A stretch of DNA of 64,000 nt, from NCBI RefSeq assembly GCF_003050785.1, contig NZ_QAOH01000007.1, forward strand, positions 152,550 to 216,549, written 5' to 3'. Each line of letters opens with the position of its first letter. Position 1 is the stretch's first letter. Both the position numbers and the translations under genes were made by a program. Of this stretch, positions 36,218-43,712 are shown one piece after another. The notes under the pieces are model-generated. The model made no database searches. It saw nothing but the letters and a program-made list of their open reading frames with translations, and was not told the DNA's origin. The stretch comes from Celeribacter persicus. Its GTDB lineage: Bacteria > Pseudomonadota > Alphaproteobacteria > Rhodobacterales > Rhodobacteraceae.

Positions 36218-38029
36218 TCAGTCCAGAAGCGTCACCTTGCCGGTATTGCCATCGACGCGGATGCGCTGGCCGGTCTTGATCAGGGACGAGCCATTGCCCG
36301 TCCCGGTCACCGCCGGAAGCCCGTATTCGCGACAGACGATGGCCGCATGGCTCATCATCCCGCCGATGTCGGTGACGGTAGCCTTGATCTTGCCGAAGAC
36401 CGGGGCCCAGCTCGGCGCGGTGACGGGGGTCACAAGGATTTCGCCCTCCTGAATTTCGCCGAGCTGATCCGGGCTGCGCACCACGCGGGCCAGACCTTCG
36501 ACCGCACCGGGGCTCGCCGCCATACCGGAAAGACCGTCCTCGACACTACCGCCCCCGACCCAGTTCTGGATCGACTCGGAGGTGATGCCCCAGAGCATGA
36601 TCGTGAAGGGTTCGGTGATGACCTCCGGCGGGTTGTTCAGCGCGGGCTGCGGCGGCTGGGTCGAGAGCGCGTCGATGATACCGCGACGGCGTTCGATCTC
36701 CTGCGGCCAGTGGCTCGGCCCGATCCAGTCGCCCCCCGTGGCCCAGGCATTGCCGTAATCGAACAGCGCATCGCGCACCTCCTGACGGGTCAGGTAGAAC
36801 ATGCCATCCTCGGTCGGCCAGAACCCTTCCTCCATCAACAACCGGCTCAGCGCGTGCATCTTTTTCCAGAAGACGCACATCGACCAGTGTTCGATGTAGA
36901 AATTGTGATTCTCCACATAGGGGAAGACGGTCCGTGCGAGGCCGAGTTTGTCACGGAAGACCGCGCGGGCCTCCTCGTCCATCATCGCCTCGTATTCGCC
37001 GGTGATCCGGTCGCGCTCCGCCAGAAGTTTCTCCGTCGGGCGTTCGATGGTCTCGCCCGCCTCGGCGCGGATGATGTAATCGCGCAGATAGCCCATCGGA
37101 ATGTCGAGGTGCTCGATCCAGTATTTGTCCGTCGAGTAGAAGCCATTTCCGGAGGTGAAATTGAACCACGGGTCCTGCGCCGCCTCCCAGGCGTCGAGCC
37201 AGAGCTGCCCCTTGGCCTCTTGCGCCACCGCCGCCAGCGCCTCTTCGACCGTACCGGATTTCAGCGCGCCGGTCACACCCAGTTCGATGGCGAGACGGGC
37301 GAGTTTCTTCAATTCGTCATCCGGGCGGAACAGGTCGCTGTCCACCCCCTGCACCATCTTGGCGATGGCCTGATCGGGGATGGTCGGGAACTGCCCCTTC
37401 ATGAAACCGAAGAAGTCGAGATAGGCGGCATAGCCCAGGTTCAGGAACTCGAAATGGTACTGCCAGGTCTTGTAGAGAAGCTGGATCGCCGCATCGTAAT
37501 TCGCCATCAGGTCGAGGTGCGGATCGACGCCGCGGCCTTCGGTGATCCACTCCAGCGGCACCACCTCGGGCAGTTTGTCGAAACTCAGCGCCTCCATCTC
37601 CGCGATATTCGCCTTGACCTTCTTGTGCCAGTTGTCGAGCAGGCTGTCCCAGTTCTGGAAATAATGCCCGGCACGTTCAAGGAACTGCGGGATGCGGTCC
37701 TCGATCTTCTCCGGCGCGACCGCAATCGGCGACATGTAGCAATAGCCGTTGTGGATGCGGTAATCGACACCATTGGCCGGCGGCACGAGATAGTGGCGCG
37801 TGTTGTACTGACCGAGGCAGCGCACGGCATATTCCACCGTCATCGCATCGAACGGTTTGAAAGGGTTGGGCCAGTGCTGACTGTCACAGAACCAGAATTT
37901 CGCGTCCTCCTTTTCGCGAAGATTGGGCTGGAACGTCAGGTAATACGGATAAAGCTCCTCCCAGCCCTCCGCGCCCTCCGGGGCCTTGACGTCGTAAGCG
38001 CTGGGAAACAGCGGGGTTTGTGCGTCCAT
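36218..38029 (-). CDS. PEP-synthase-like aryl kinase, phospho-histidine subunit (PpsA/CreH-CreI-like)
   Basis: A protein of 603 residues. Only the last part is a known fold: the PEP-utiliser mobile domain with the catalytic His561 in GGMMSHAAIVCREYGLPAV, preceded by GEILVTPVTAPSWAPVF. The long N-terminal part (about 500 residues, rich in Trp, Tyr and Phe) has no ATP-binding motif; that function is on the separate protein encoded just upstream. This split is the one known for phenylphosphate synthase of Thauera (alpha and beta subunits) and for CreHI of Corynebacterium glutamicum, which phosphorylate phenols with ATP through a phospho-His. The neighbouring P450 and HD genes favour the CreHI type. 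It does not match whole-length PEP synthase or pyruvate phosphate dikinase. Confidence 0.82.
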   Translation of the reverse strand: MDAQTPLFPSAYDVKAPEGAEGWEELYPYYLTFQPNLREKEDAKFWFCDSQHWPNPFKPFDAMTVEYAVRCLGQYNTRHYLVPPANGVDYRIHNGYCYMSPIAVAPEKIEDRIPQFLERAGHYFQNWDSLLDNWHKKVKANIAEMEALSFDKLPEVVPLEWITEGRGVDPHLDLMANYDAAIQLLYKTWQYHFEFLNLGYAAYLDFFGFMKGQFPTIPDQAIAKMVQGVDSDLFRPDDELKKLARLAIELGVTGALKSGTVEEALAAVAQEAKGQLWLDAWEAAQDPWFNFTSGNGFYSTDKYWIEHLDIPMGYLRDYIIRAEAGETIERPTEKLLAERDRITGEYEAMMDEEARAVFRDKLGLARTVFPYVENHNFYIEHWSMCVFWKKMHALSRLLMEEGFWPTEDGMFYLTRQEVRDALFDYGNAWATGGDWIGPSHWPQEIERRRGIIDALSTQPPQPALNNPPEVITEPFTIMLWGITSESIQNWVGGGSVEDGLSGMAASPGAVEGLARVVRSPDQLGEIQEGEILVTPVTAPSWAPVFGKIKATVTDIGGMMSHAAIVCREYGLPAVTGTGNGSSLIKTGQRIRVDGNTGKVTLLD

Positions 38030-38057
38030 GTCGGTATCTCCTCCCTGAAAGACCGAG

Positions 38058-38080
38058 TGTGCGTATGTGCGTGTGTGTTT
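38058..38080. repeat. tandem TGTGCGT repeats upstream of the kinase subunit gene
   Basis: TGTGCGTA (38058-38065), TGTGCGTG (38066-38073) and a weaker TGTGTGTT follow each other with an 8-bp period in the short gap before the phospho-histidine subunit gene. The same octamer family occurs ahead of the P450 gene at 40418-40436. Confidence 0.5.
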
Positions 38081-38086
38081 TGAGTG

Positions 38087-38112
38087 GGGTCCGGCGTTCA
38101 GCCGCCGGACCC
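38087..38112 (-). promoter_or_regulatory. stem-loop over the stop codon between the two kinase subunit genes
   Basis: GGGTCCGGCG (38087-38096) and CGCCGGACCC (38103-38112) form a perfect ten-pair stem with a 6-base loop that includes part of the stop codon of the ATP-binding subunit gene. It is not followed by a U-run. It could cut or protect the message and set the ratio of the two subunits. Confidence 0.55.
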
Positions 38113-39165
38113 AATCGGATTGTTAAGCGCGCCCACGATGCCCATCATGCCCGTGGCATAGCTCATCTTCGGCTTCTCAACGGGTTTCTGCGACCAGACG
38201 GTCTCGGGTCGCGCCTGCAACGCCAGAAGGTTCTCCCCCTCCGGCAGATCGGCGTCGATGGCCCATTCCACATCCTGCGGACAGCCCTTGATGCGTTCCA
38301 GCCCCTTGGCAAGCTGTGCCACGGCAAGGATTTCCACATCCGTGAGACATTGCGCGGTGCGGCGCGGGCCTTCGATCTCGCGCTCCACCGTGGTTCGGGC
38401 CGCCGGGTCGGGCAGAAGTTCAAGATGTTTGTCGGAGATCTTGCGATCCACGATCTCCATCAACACCTTTTCGACCGAGTAATTGTCCGGTGTCACGACA
38501 CCCGAAACCACAAGTTCCCCTAGACCGTAAGAGGCGTCGATCACGATCCGCGTGCGGTCGCCATTGAGCGGGTCGAGCGTCATCGCGACACCTGCGGCAC
38601 GGGCGTTGACCATCTTCTGCACGGCCACGCTCATCAGCACCTCGATCTGACCGAGATTGTTCCGGCGCCGATACGCAATGGCCCGCGCGGTGAACAGAGA
38701 AGCCCAGCAATCGCGCACCTTCTCGACCACGGCATCCGCGCCGGTGACCCAGAGATAGGTGTCCTGCTGACCTGCAAAACTCGCATCCGGCAGGTCTTCG
38801 GCGGTAGCCGACGAGCGCACGGCAACCGGCATCTCATCGCCCAGCCTCGCATATTCAGACCGGATCGCGGCCTCGACCGCAGGCGGCAGCGGATGCGAGC
38901 GGAAGCGGATCTGGATCGCCTGTGCGGCGCGCTCCTGATCGGCAACATCGTCGAAGTTGAGCCGGGCGAGCTGGGCTTCGATCTCGGCCCTAAGCCCGGT
39001 CTCGTTCAGCATCGCCTCATAAGCGTCCGTCGTCACCGCATAGCCCGGCGGCACCGCCACTCCCGCTTGGGTCATATCGCCCAACGAGGCGCATTTGCCG
39101 CCCACACGGCCATGATCGGCCTCGGTGATGCAATCGAACGGCAGGATGAATTTCGTGTGTGTCAT
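38098..39165 (-). CDS. PEP-synthase-like aryl kinase, ATP-binding subunit (PpsB-like)
   Basis: A protein of 355 residues that matches only the N-terminal PEP-synthase/PPDK ATP-grasp domain: GGKCASLGDM near the start, VPPGYAVTTDAY, VAVRSSATAEDLPDASFAGQQDTYL (the nucleotide loop) and VEWAIDADLPEGENLLALQARP at the end. It lacks the His and PEP/pyruvate domains; the His domain is on the next gene. In phenylphosphate synthase and CreHI the corresponding protein transfers phosphate from ATP to the partner His. The start at 39165 has GGGGAG seven bases before it; ATG 39171, overlapping the P450 stop as ATGA, is possible. Confidence 0.85.
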   Translation of the reverse strand: MTHTKFILPFDCITEADHGRVGGKCASLGDMTQAGVAVPPGYAVTTDAYEAMLNETGLRAEIEAQLARLNFDDVADQERAAQAIQIRFRSHPLPPAVEAAIRSEYARLGDEMPVAVRSSATAEDLPDASFAGQQDTYLWVTGADAVVEKVRDCWASLFTARAIAYRRRNNLGQIEVLMSVAVQKMVNARAAGVAMTLDPLNGDRTRIVIDASYGLGELVVSGVVTPDNYSVEKVLMEIVDRKISDKHLELLPDPAARTTVEREIEGPRRTAQCLTDVEILAVAQLAKGLERIKGCPQDVEWAIDADLPEGENLLALQARPETVWSQKPVEKPKMSYATGMMGIVGALNNPIGSGG

Positions 39166-39167
39166 GC

Positions 39168-40400
39168 TCATGCTCCCCATTGGACATCCACCTTTGTCGG
39201 AACCCGGAAGGAAATGTTATGCAGGTAGCCGATGTCCTGTCCGTCTTTCAGTCGCATCTCCGGGAAGCGTTTTGTCAATTCACGAAGCATGATGCCGAAT
39301 TCGAGTTTCGCAAGCTGCGAGCCGAGACAGAAATGAATGCCAAAGCCAAAGCTCAGATGATTGCGCGCGTTCTTGCGTGCCACATCGAACTGACAGCCGT
39401 TCTCGAACACGCTCTCGTCACGGTTGGCCGACCCCATGATCAGCAGGATGTCAGAGCCCTCCGGCACGGCCACGCCGCCGATTTCCGTGTCCGCCTTGGC
39501 CTTGCGCCGCCATGCAACGATGGAAGGCGAATAGCGCAGCACCTCCTCGGTCGCACTCGGGATCAGCGACGGATCGGCACAGAGCGCCTGCCACTGATCG
39601 CGATTGTTCATCAGCGAAATCACCCCGTTGGCCATCAGCGTCGTGGTGGTCTCATGCCCGGCGAAAAGCACGGAATACATCACGCCCGCGATTTCCTCGT
39701 CGCTGATCTCCGCCCCTTCGTCCTGAAGCCGCACCAGATCGGACGGCAGGTCGTCGCCCGGCGCGTCCTTGCGCGCCGCCACCAGAGCCCGGCAATAGGC
39801 CCAGTATTCGACCATCTTGTGCGCATGGGGGATCTGCTCCTCATCGCTGAGATTGCCCCAGGTCAGAAGCGCGCGACTTACCGCCCAGTCCTTGACCTTC
39901 GGCACATCCGCATCGGGAATGCCCATCAGGGTAAAAAGCACCAGCGCGGGCACCTCATAGGCGACCTCGCGGAAGAAATCGCAACCGCCCTGCGGTGCAA
40001 CCTTGTTCAACTGACGGTCAATGATCGCCTCGATCTTCGGCTCAATCGACTTGAACCGGCGCGGACCGAAACAGCCCTGCACAATCTTGCGGATGCGGGT
40101 GTGATCGGGGGGCACCCGGGCCGAAAGCCCGGAATAGGCGGTAAAGCCGCCCTCCTTCATGATGCGCCTGCCCTCCTCGCACATCGGCCGCATCGGCGCT
40201 TGGGCGTTTTCCGAAGAAAAGGTCTGCCAGTCGTCGAACACGGCCTTGATCTCGGCGTGACGGGTGACGACGAAATAGCCGGTCGGTTCGTGAAAGAACA
40301 CGGGGGCCTCGTCGCGCAGGTGTTTCCAGATATCATACGGGTCCTTGAGGTCGAACGGGTCGAACCCGTCCTCCCTGCGGATCATTTCCGCAACGCTCAT
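39168..40400 (-). CDS. cytochrome P450 (CreJ-like candidate)
   Basis: Soluble bacterial P450 of 410 residues. The haem-binding loop FGFGIHFCLG holds Cys358, the I-helix carries AGHETTTT with the acid-alcohol-type oxygen-activating pair, and EEVLRYSP includes the ExxR motif. Ferredoxin and reductase genes lie in the same operon, so it is a class I system. As the first gene ahead of a split aryl kinase it most likely oxidises the alkyl group of a phosphorylated phenol, as CreJ does for p-cresyl phosphate. The start at 40400 follows GGGAGG; five upstream codons overlap that site and are excluded. Confidence 0.9.
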   Translation of the reverse strand: MSVAEMIRREDGFDPFDLKDPYDIWKHLRDEAPVFFHEPTGYFVVTRHAEIKAVFDDWQTFSSENAQAPMRPMCEEGRRIMKEGGFTAYSGLSARVPPDHTRIRKIVQGCFGPRRFKSIEPKIEAIIDRQLNKVAPQGGCDFFREVAYEVPALVLFTLMGIPDADVPKVKDWAVSRALLTWGNLSDEEQIPHAHKMVEYWAYCRALVAARKDAPGDDLPSDLVRLQDEGAEISDEEIAGVMYSVLFAGHETTTTLMANGVISLMNNRDQWQALCADPSLIPSATEEVLRYSPSIVAWRRKAKADTEIGGVAVPEGSDILLIMGSANRDESVFENGCQFDVARKNARNHLSFGFGIHFCLGSQLAKLEFGIMLRELTKRFPEMRLKDGQDIGYLHNISFRVPTKVDVQWGA

Positions 40401-40417
40401 CCTATATCCTCCCATGA

Positions 40418-40453
40418 TGTGCGTTATGTGTGCGTTTCTGAAATCAGATTATA
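40418..40453 (-). promoter_or_regulatory. P450 operon promoter region with TGTGCGTT direct repeats
   Basis: The 97-bp gap between the P450 and regulator genes holds two copies of TGTGCGTT (40418-40425 and 40429-40436) with an 11-bp period, the spacing reported for SARP-family sites. Read on the minus strand a TATAAT lies at 40453-40448, upstream of the repeats, without a good -35. The adjacent SARP-type regulator is the obvious candidate to act here. Confidence 0.5.
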
Positions 40454-40497
40454 TCTCTGGCTTTGGTTTTTCTTTGGGTATATTTTAAATTTTCAAA

Positions 40498-41937
40498 TCA
40501 ATTACTTGAAGAAAGTTCCCGGGCCAGTTTGGCAACCTCCGGCGCACCCTTTCCAAGCCCCATCCCTTCCAGATTCGCCAGATACTGCCGATGTTGCCGC
40601 AGCACCGTCTCGGGCCGCCCCTGGGCGTGGAAAATCCGCATCGCCTCGGCATGGGCAATCTCCGAGATCGGGTCCATCGCCAGCGCCTTCTGGCAACAGT
40701 CCAGCGCTTCGCGCAGCCGCCCCTTGCGGCGCAATATTTCCGCCTTGTCGCGCTGCACCTTCACCGCCATATCCCGCAGCCAGACCCGGCGCGGGATCAG
40801 CCAGTCTTCCATCTCGGTCTCGGTGTACTCGCTGGGAATATCTTCGAGCAGATCGCCGGAATAGAGCTGTGCCGCCGTGTTGAGCACCGTCATCGCCTCC
40901 TCGTCCTGCCCCGATTTCGCCAGCGACTTGGCGCGGTTGCAAAGTTGTTCGAAACTCGAAATGTCGATCCAGGACCCAGGCGGCGGGGCGAGGCTGTAAT
41001 ATTCGCCATTGCGCAACACGAAGCCCTTGCCGCCGAGCGTCTTGCGCAGCATGGCGATGGCGTGGTGCAGCCGGGCGCGTTTGGTGTCTTCCTCCGGCTC
41101 ATCCGGCCAGAGAAGCTCCGCAAGCTGATCCGCCCGCGCGCCCCGCTCTCCACAGTGCAACAAATAGGCAAACAGCGTTTTCGACTTTTTCGGCGCGCTG
41201 CCGGGAATGTCCCATTTGATCTGGCTGCTGTCGGCGCGATAAATCCGCAGCCGACCGAAACAGCGGATTTTCCACGCCTCCGCCGTGCCCGTGGGCGGTC
41301 TGATCCGGCGCGGGGTCTGCAACCAATGCGGGTTCGCGCCGGTCGCGGCATCGTCCACCACGCGGGTGTAGACCTCCGTCTCCTGATAATCCGGCACCAG
41401 CCGTCCGATCAGATAGAGAATCTGTTCCGTCAGGGTGGCGCCGTTCAGATAGGCGGGCGGCAACCAGTAGGGGTTGTCGAAAAGCCCCGAGGGGGCAAGA
41501 AAATGACTGTGCGCGCGCAGGGCGGAGAGCAACTGATCCTCGATCATCAGATCGCGGTCATAGATCGACAGGATGCCGACCCCGTCCGCCCGCGCAATCT
41601 GGTCGCAAACCGTACCCCAGTTCTCGAAATTCGCCGTAGCCGAGACCGTACCATGGCCCCAGCGCATATCCACGACAATCAGCGCCGCGCCGCTTTCGGC
41701 CACCGTGGCCCCAAGAGTCTCCCGAATTTCGGCGAAACGGATCGGAATGCCATCGAAACCTGCCGCATTGTAGCTCAGCCGCATATCTGCGCTGAGGAAA
41801 TCCGCCAACGCCGGGTCGTCGGAGACCAGTACCATCGGATGAGACACGGGCAGGCGCGCCAGCGCCGCAGACAGGAATCCACCGCCCTGCCCTCCGATGA
41901 TCACCGAGGCATTCGGACATTCTTCGGTTTTCTCCAC
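40498..41937 (-). CDS. SARP-type transcriptional regulator with BTAD domain and unusual N-terminal domain
   Basis: A protein of 479 residues. Residues from about 215 to 300 are an OmpR-like winged helix (IRCFGRLRIYRAD, FAYLLHCGERGARADQLAELLWPDE, RARLHHAIAMLRKTL), and the last 170 residues are the helical bacterial transcriptional activation domain with its tetratricopeptide pattern ending in GRPETVLRQHRQYLANLEGMG. The first 200 residues look like an alpha/beta sensor domain (ASVIIGGQGGGFLSAAL, LIVVDMRWGHG) that I cannot name. SARP regulators are common in actinomycetes, uncommon in proteobacteria. The start is GTG at 41937 with GGAGGAGG before it. It lies 97 bp upstream of the P450 gene on the same strand and is the likely activator of that operon. 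Confidence 0.8.
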   Translation of the reverse strand: MEKTEECPNASVIIGGQGGGFLSAALARLPVSHPMVLVSDDPALADFLSADMRLSYNAAGFDGIPIRFAEIRETLGATVAESGAALIVVDMRWGHGTVSATANFENWGTVCDQIARADGVGILSIYDRDLMIEDQLLSALRAHSHFLAPSGLFDNPYWLPPAYLNGATLTEQILYLIGRLVPDYQETEVYTRVVDDAATGANPHWLQTPRRIRPPTGTAEAWKIRCFGRLRIYRADSSQIKWDIPGSAPKKSKTLFAYLLHCGERGARADQLAELLWPDEPEEDTKRARLHHAIAMLRKTLGGKGFVLRNGEYYSLAPPPGSWIDISSFEQLCNRAKSLAKSGQDEEAMTVLNTAAQLYSGDLLEDIPSEYTETEMEDWLIPRRVWLRDMAVKVQRDKAEILRRKGRLREALDCCQKALAMDPISEIAHAEAMRIFHAQGRPETVLRQHRQYLANLEGMGLGKGAPEVAKLARELSSSN

Positions 41938-42077
41938 GCACCCCTCCTCCCGGCTTGCGACCCCGACCGCGCAAATGCTGCGCGAAGACGGTGCCGGGAG
42001 ACAAGGGGCGACAGAGGAAATTTCATCGCGGCCCGGAGCTTTTCGGCGTCGCCTTCTGTGCCATGGCCGTCATCATC

Positions 42078-42090
42078 CCCGGAAACCGGG
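42078..42090 (-). terminator. short hairpin after the esterase gene
   Basis: CCCGG and CCGGG with an AAA/TTT loop, 12 bases past the stop of the enterochelin-esterase-like gene. Only five pairs and no U-run. Confidence 0.3.
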
Positions 42091-42101
42091 CCTTCTCAGG
42101 C

Positions 42102-43712
42102 TCAGGGAGGTGCGGTCCCGAACAGGTTCAGCAAACCCTCGGCCAGCGCCCCGCGCCAGATCAGGTAATCATGGCCACCGGCATATTCGCGATAGCTCAG
42201 ATCGACCCCGGCCATCGTCAGGATATCGCGCAGATGACGGCTGGTTTCGAGGATCGAAACCTCCCCCGGCAGACGCGCCGCCTCGTAGAGACCGGCAGAC
42301 ATCCACAAGCGCACATCCCGAGGCGCGTCTTCCATCCAGAGCCGCGACATATAGGGTGCCCCCTGCCCCGCATCGCCCTCCGGTGCCCACCAGAAAGACC
42401 CCGAGAGAATGATCGCATTGCCGAAGACCTCGGGCCGCTCATGAACGAACCAGGCAGAGGCCAGCCCGCCATAAGAGGAGCCCGCCACGACGGTGCGCGC
42501 GGGGCTTAGAGGCAGACCCAGATCACGGGACACATGCGGCAGGATTTCATCGGACACCGCCGCAAGAAACGTAGGGTTGAGCGGCAACTCCCGTCTGCGG
42601 GTCTCACTGTCGAGCGGGTCGATCAGAACCGCGACCACCGGCGGCAGTTCCCCCGCCGCGATCAGCCGATCGAGAATCTCGGGCACCGGCGCGCGTGGAG
42701 TCTGATAGGCAGGGCCATCGAACAGGACGAGCAACACGGTCTCCGGGTCCGAGGGATCGAACCCCGCAGGCGTATAAACATCGACCCGGCGGGTATTGCC
42801 CAGCGCCTCGGAGGTGAAATCGAAGGACGAAATCGCACCGCGCGCGACAGGCAAGACCCCAGTCATCCCCGGCTGATCCGGCGCGTTCGGCAGAGAAAGT
42901 TCCGAACGCTGCGCCCAGATGTCGGAGGCCTCGGGATAAATCGGATAACGATTGAGCGGGTCGGCCTGAAGTGTCGCGAGCAGCGCCACCCGGTTCTCCC
43001 GCGCCGTGCCCGCGAATTGCGGCACATCGGGCGCAATGCCATAGGTCAGGCGCAGGCTGTCAGGCACCTCGAAGGACGCGAACCAGACATCACTGTCGCC
43101 CAGTCGTGTCATCCAGACATGATCAGAAGCGGGCGCCCCCCAGAGCCGGACGTTTTTCTCCGCCCCGCGCCACAGAAAGGTCACGATGACATGGCCCTCG
43201 TGCCCGGAAGGTTCGATCATGGGCGTGCCTTCACGCATGCGATCCTGCCAGAAGGCCCCTGTCGTACCTCCCTGCGCCAGATGATCGGACAGGGTCGCCA
43301 TGGTGGGGCTCAGCAAAGGCGCGGGTGGCATACCGGTCAGCGCTTCTTGTTCAAGAACCCTGTCGATCATGAGGGTCACGGGGCCCGTCTCCTGCCCGCG
43401 CGCCAGCATCCCCGCAGCTCCGTCCGGCACCACGAACTGAAAACCCGCGTTGCCAGTGCTGGCATCGAGCAGGCGGCGGATCGGCGCTCCGGTCTCCGAG
43501 ATCAGGCTCAGATCGACCGGGATTTTGCCACTGTCGAGATGGCCGATCACATAGCTGCCGGGCGCAATGGAAAGGGGAAAGCGATAGCTTTCCCCGGAAA
43601 CGATCTGCGCCGTTTCTGCAAACGGTTCGACCATAGGTTTCATGGCTTCCCCATGCACAGGATCGGTAAGCGCCGCCAGAACCAGCAGCGCTCCCAGAAA
43701 CTTACCACTCAT
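42102..43712 (-). CDS. periplasmic enterochelin-esterase-like siderophore hydrolase
   Basis: A protein of 536 residues with an N-terminal signal sequence (KFLGALLVLAALTDPVHG), then a Fes-type N-terminal domain (VIVTFLWRGAEKNVRLWG) and an alpha/beta-hydrolase domain with RRVDVYTPAGF, LLVLFDGPAY, nucleophile Ser in VVAGSSYGGLAS and the His in YAGGHDYLIWR. Fes itself is cytoplasmic; a signal sequence suggests action in the periplasm, as described for IroE. It overlaps the end of the siderophore-receptor gene by 11 bases, so ferric siderophore taken up by that receptor may be hydrolysed in the periplasm to free the iron (inference). Confidence 0.82.
   Translation of the reverse strand: MSGKFLGALLVLAALTDPVHGEAMKPMVEPFAETAQIVSGESYRFPLSIAPGSYVIGHLDSGKIPVDLSLISETGAPIRRLLDASTGNAGFQFVVPDGAAGMLARGQETGPVTLMIDRVLEQEALTGMPPAPLLSPTMATLSDHLAQGGTTGAFWQDRMREGTPMIEPSGHEGHVIVTFLWRGAEKNVRLWGAPASDHVWMTRLGDSDVWFASFEVPDSLRLTYGIAPDVPQFAGTARENRVALLATLQADPLNRYPIYPEASDIWAQRSELSLPNAPDQPGMTGVLPVARGAISSFDFTSEALGNTRRVDVYTPAGFDPSDPETVLLVLFDGPAYQTPRAPVPEILDRLIAAGELPPVVAVLIDPLDSETRRRELPLNPTFLAAVSDEILPHVSRDLGLPLSPARTVVAGSSYGGLASAWFVHERPEVFGNAIILSGSFWWAPEGDAGQGAPYMSRLWMEDAPRDVRLWMSAGLYEAARLPGEVSILETSRHLRDILTMAGVDLSYREYAGGHDYLIWRGALAEGLLNLFGTAPP

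Noticed and set aside
35285..38083. Long open frame of about 932 codons on the plus strand
   Set aside because: It is opposite the kinase, HD and aldehyde dehydrogenase genes, is rich in Arg, His and Gly, and has no motif or ribosome site.
36218..39165. Anaerobic phenol carboxylation (phenylphosphate synthase plus UbiD-type carboxylase)
   Set aside because: The split kinase resembles phenylphosphate synthase, but no UbiD-like carboxylase subunit is present and the operon contains an oxygen-dependent P450 with its redox partners, so an aerobic Cre-like route fits better.
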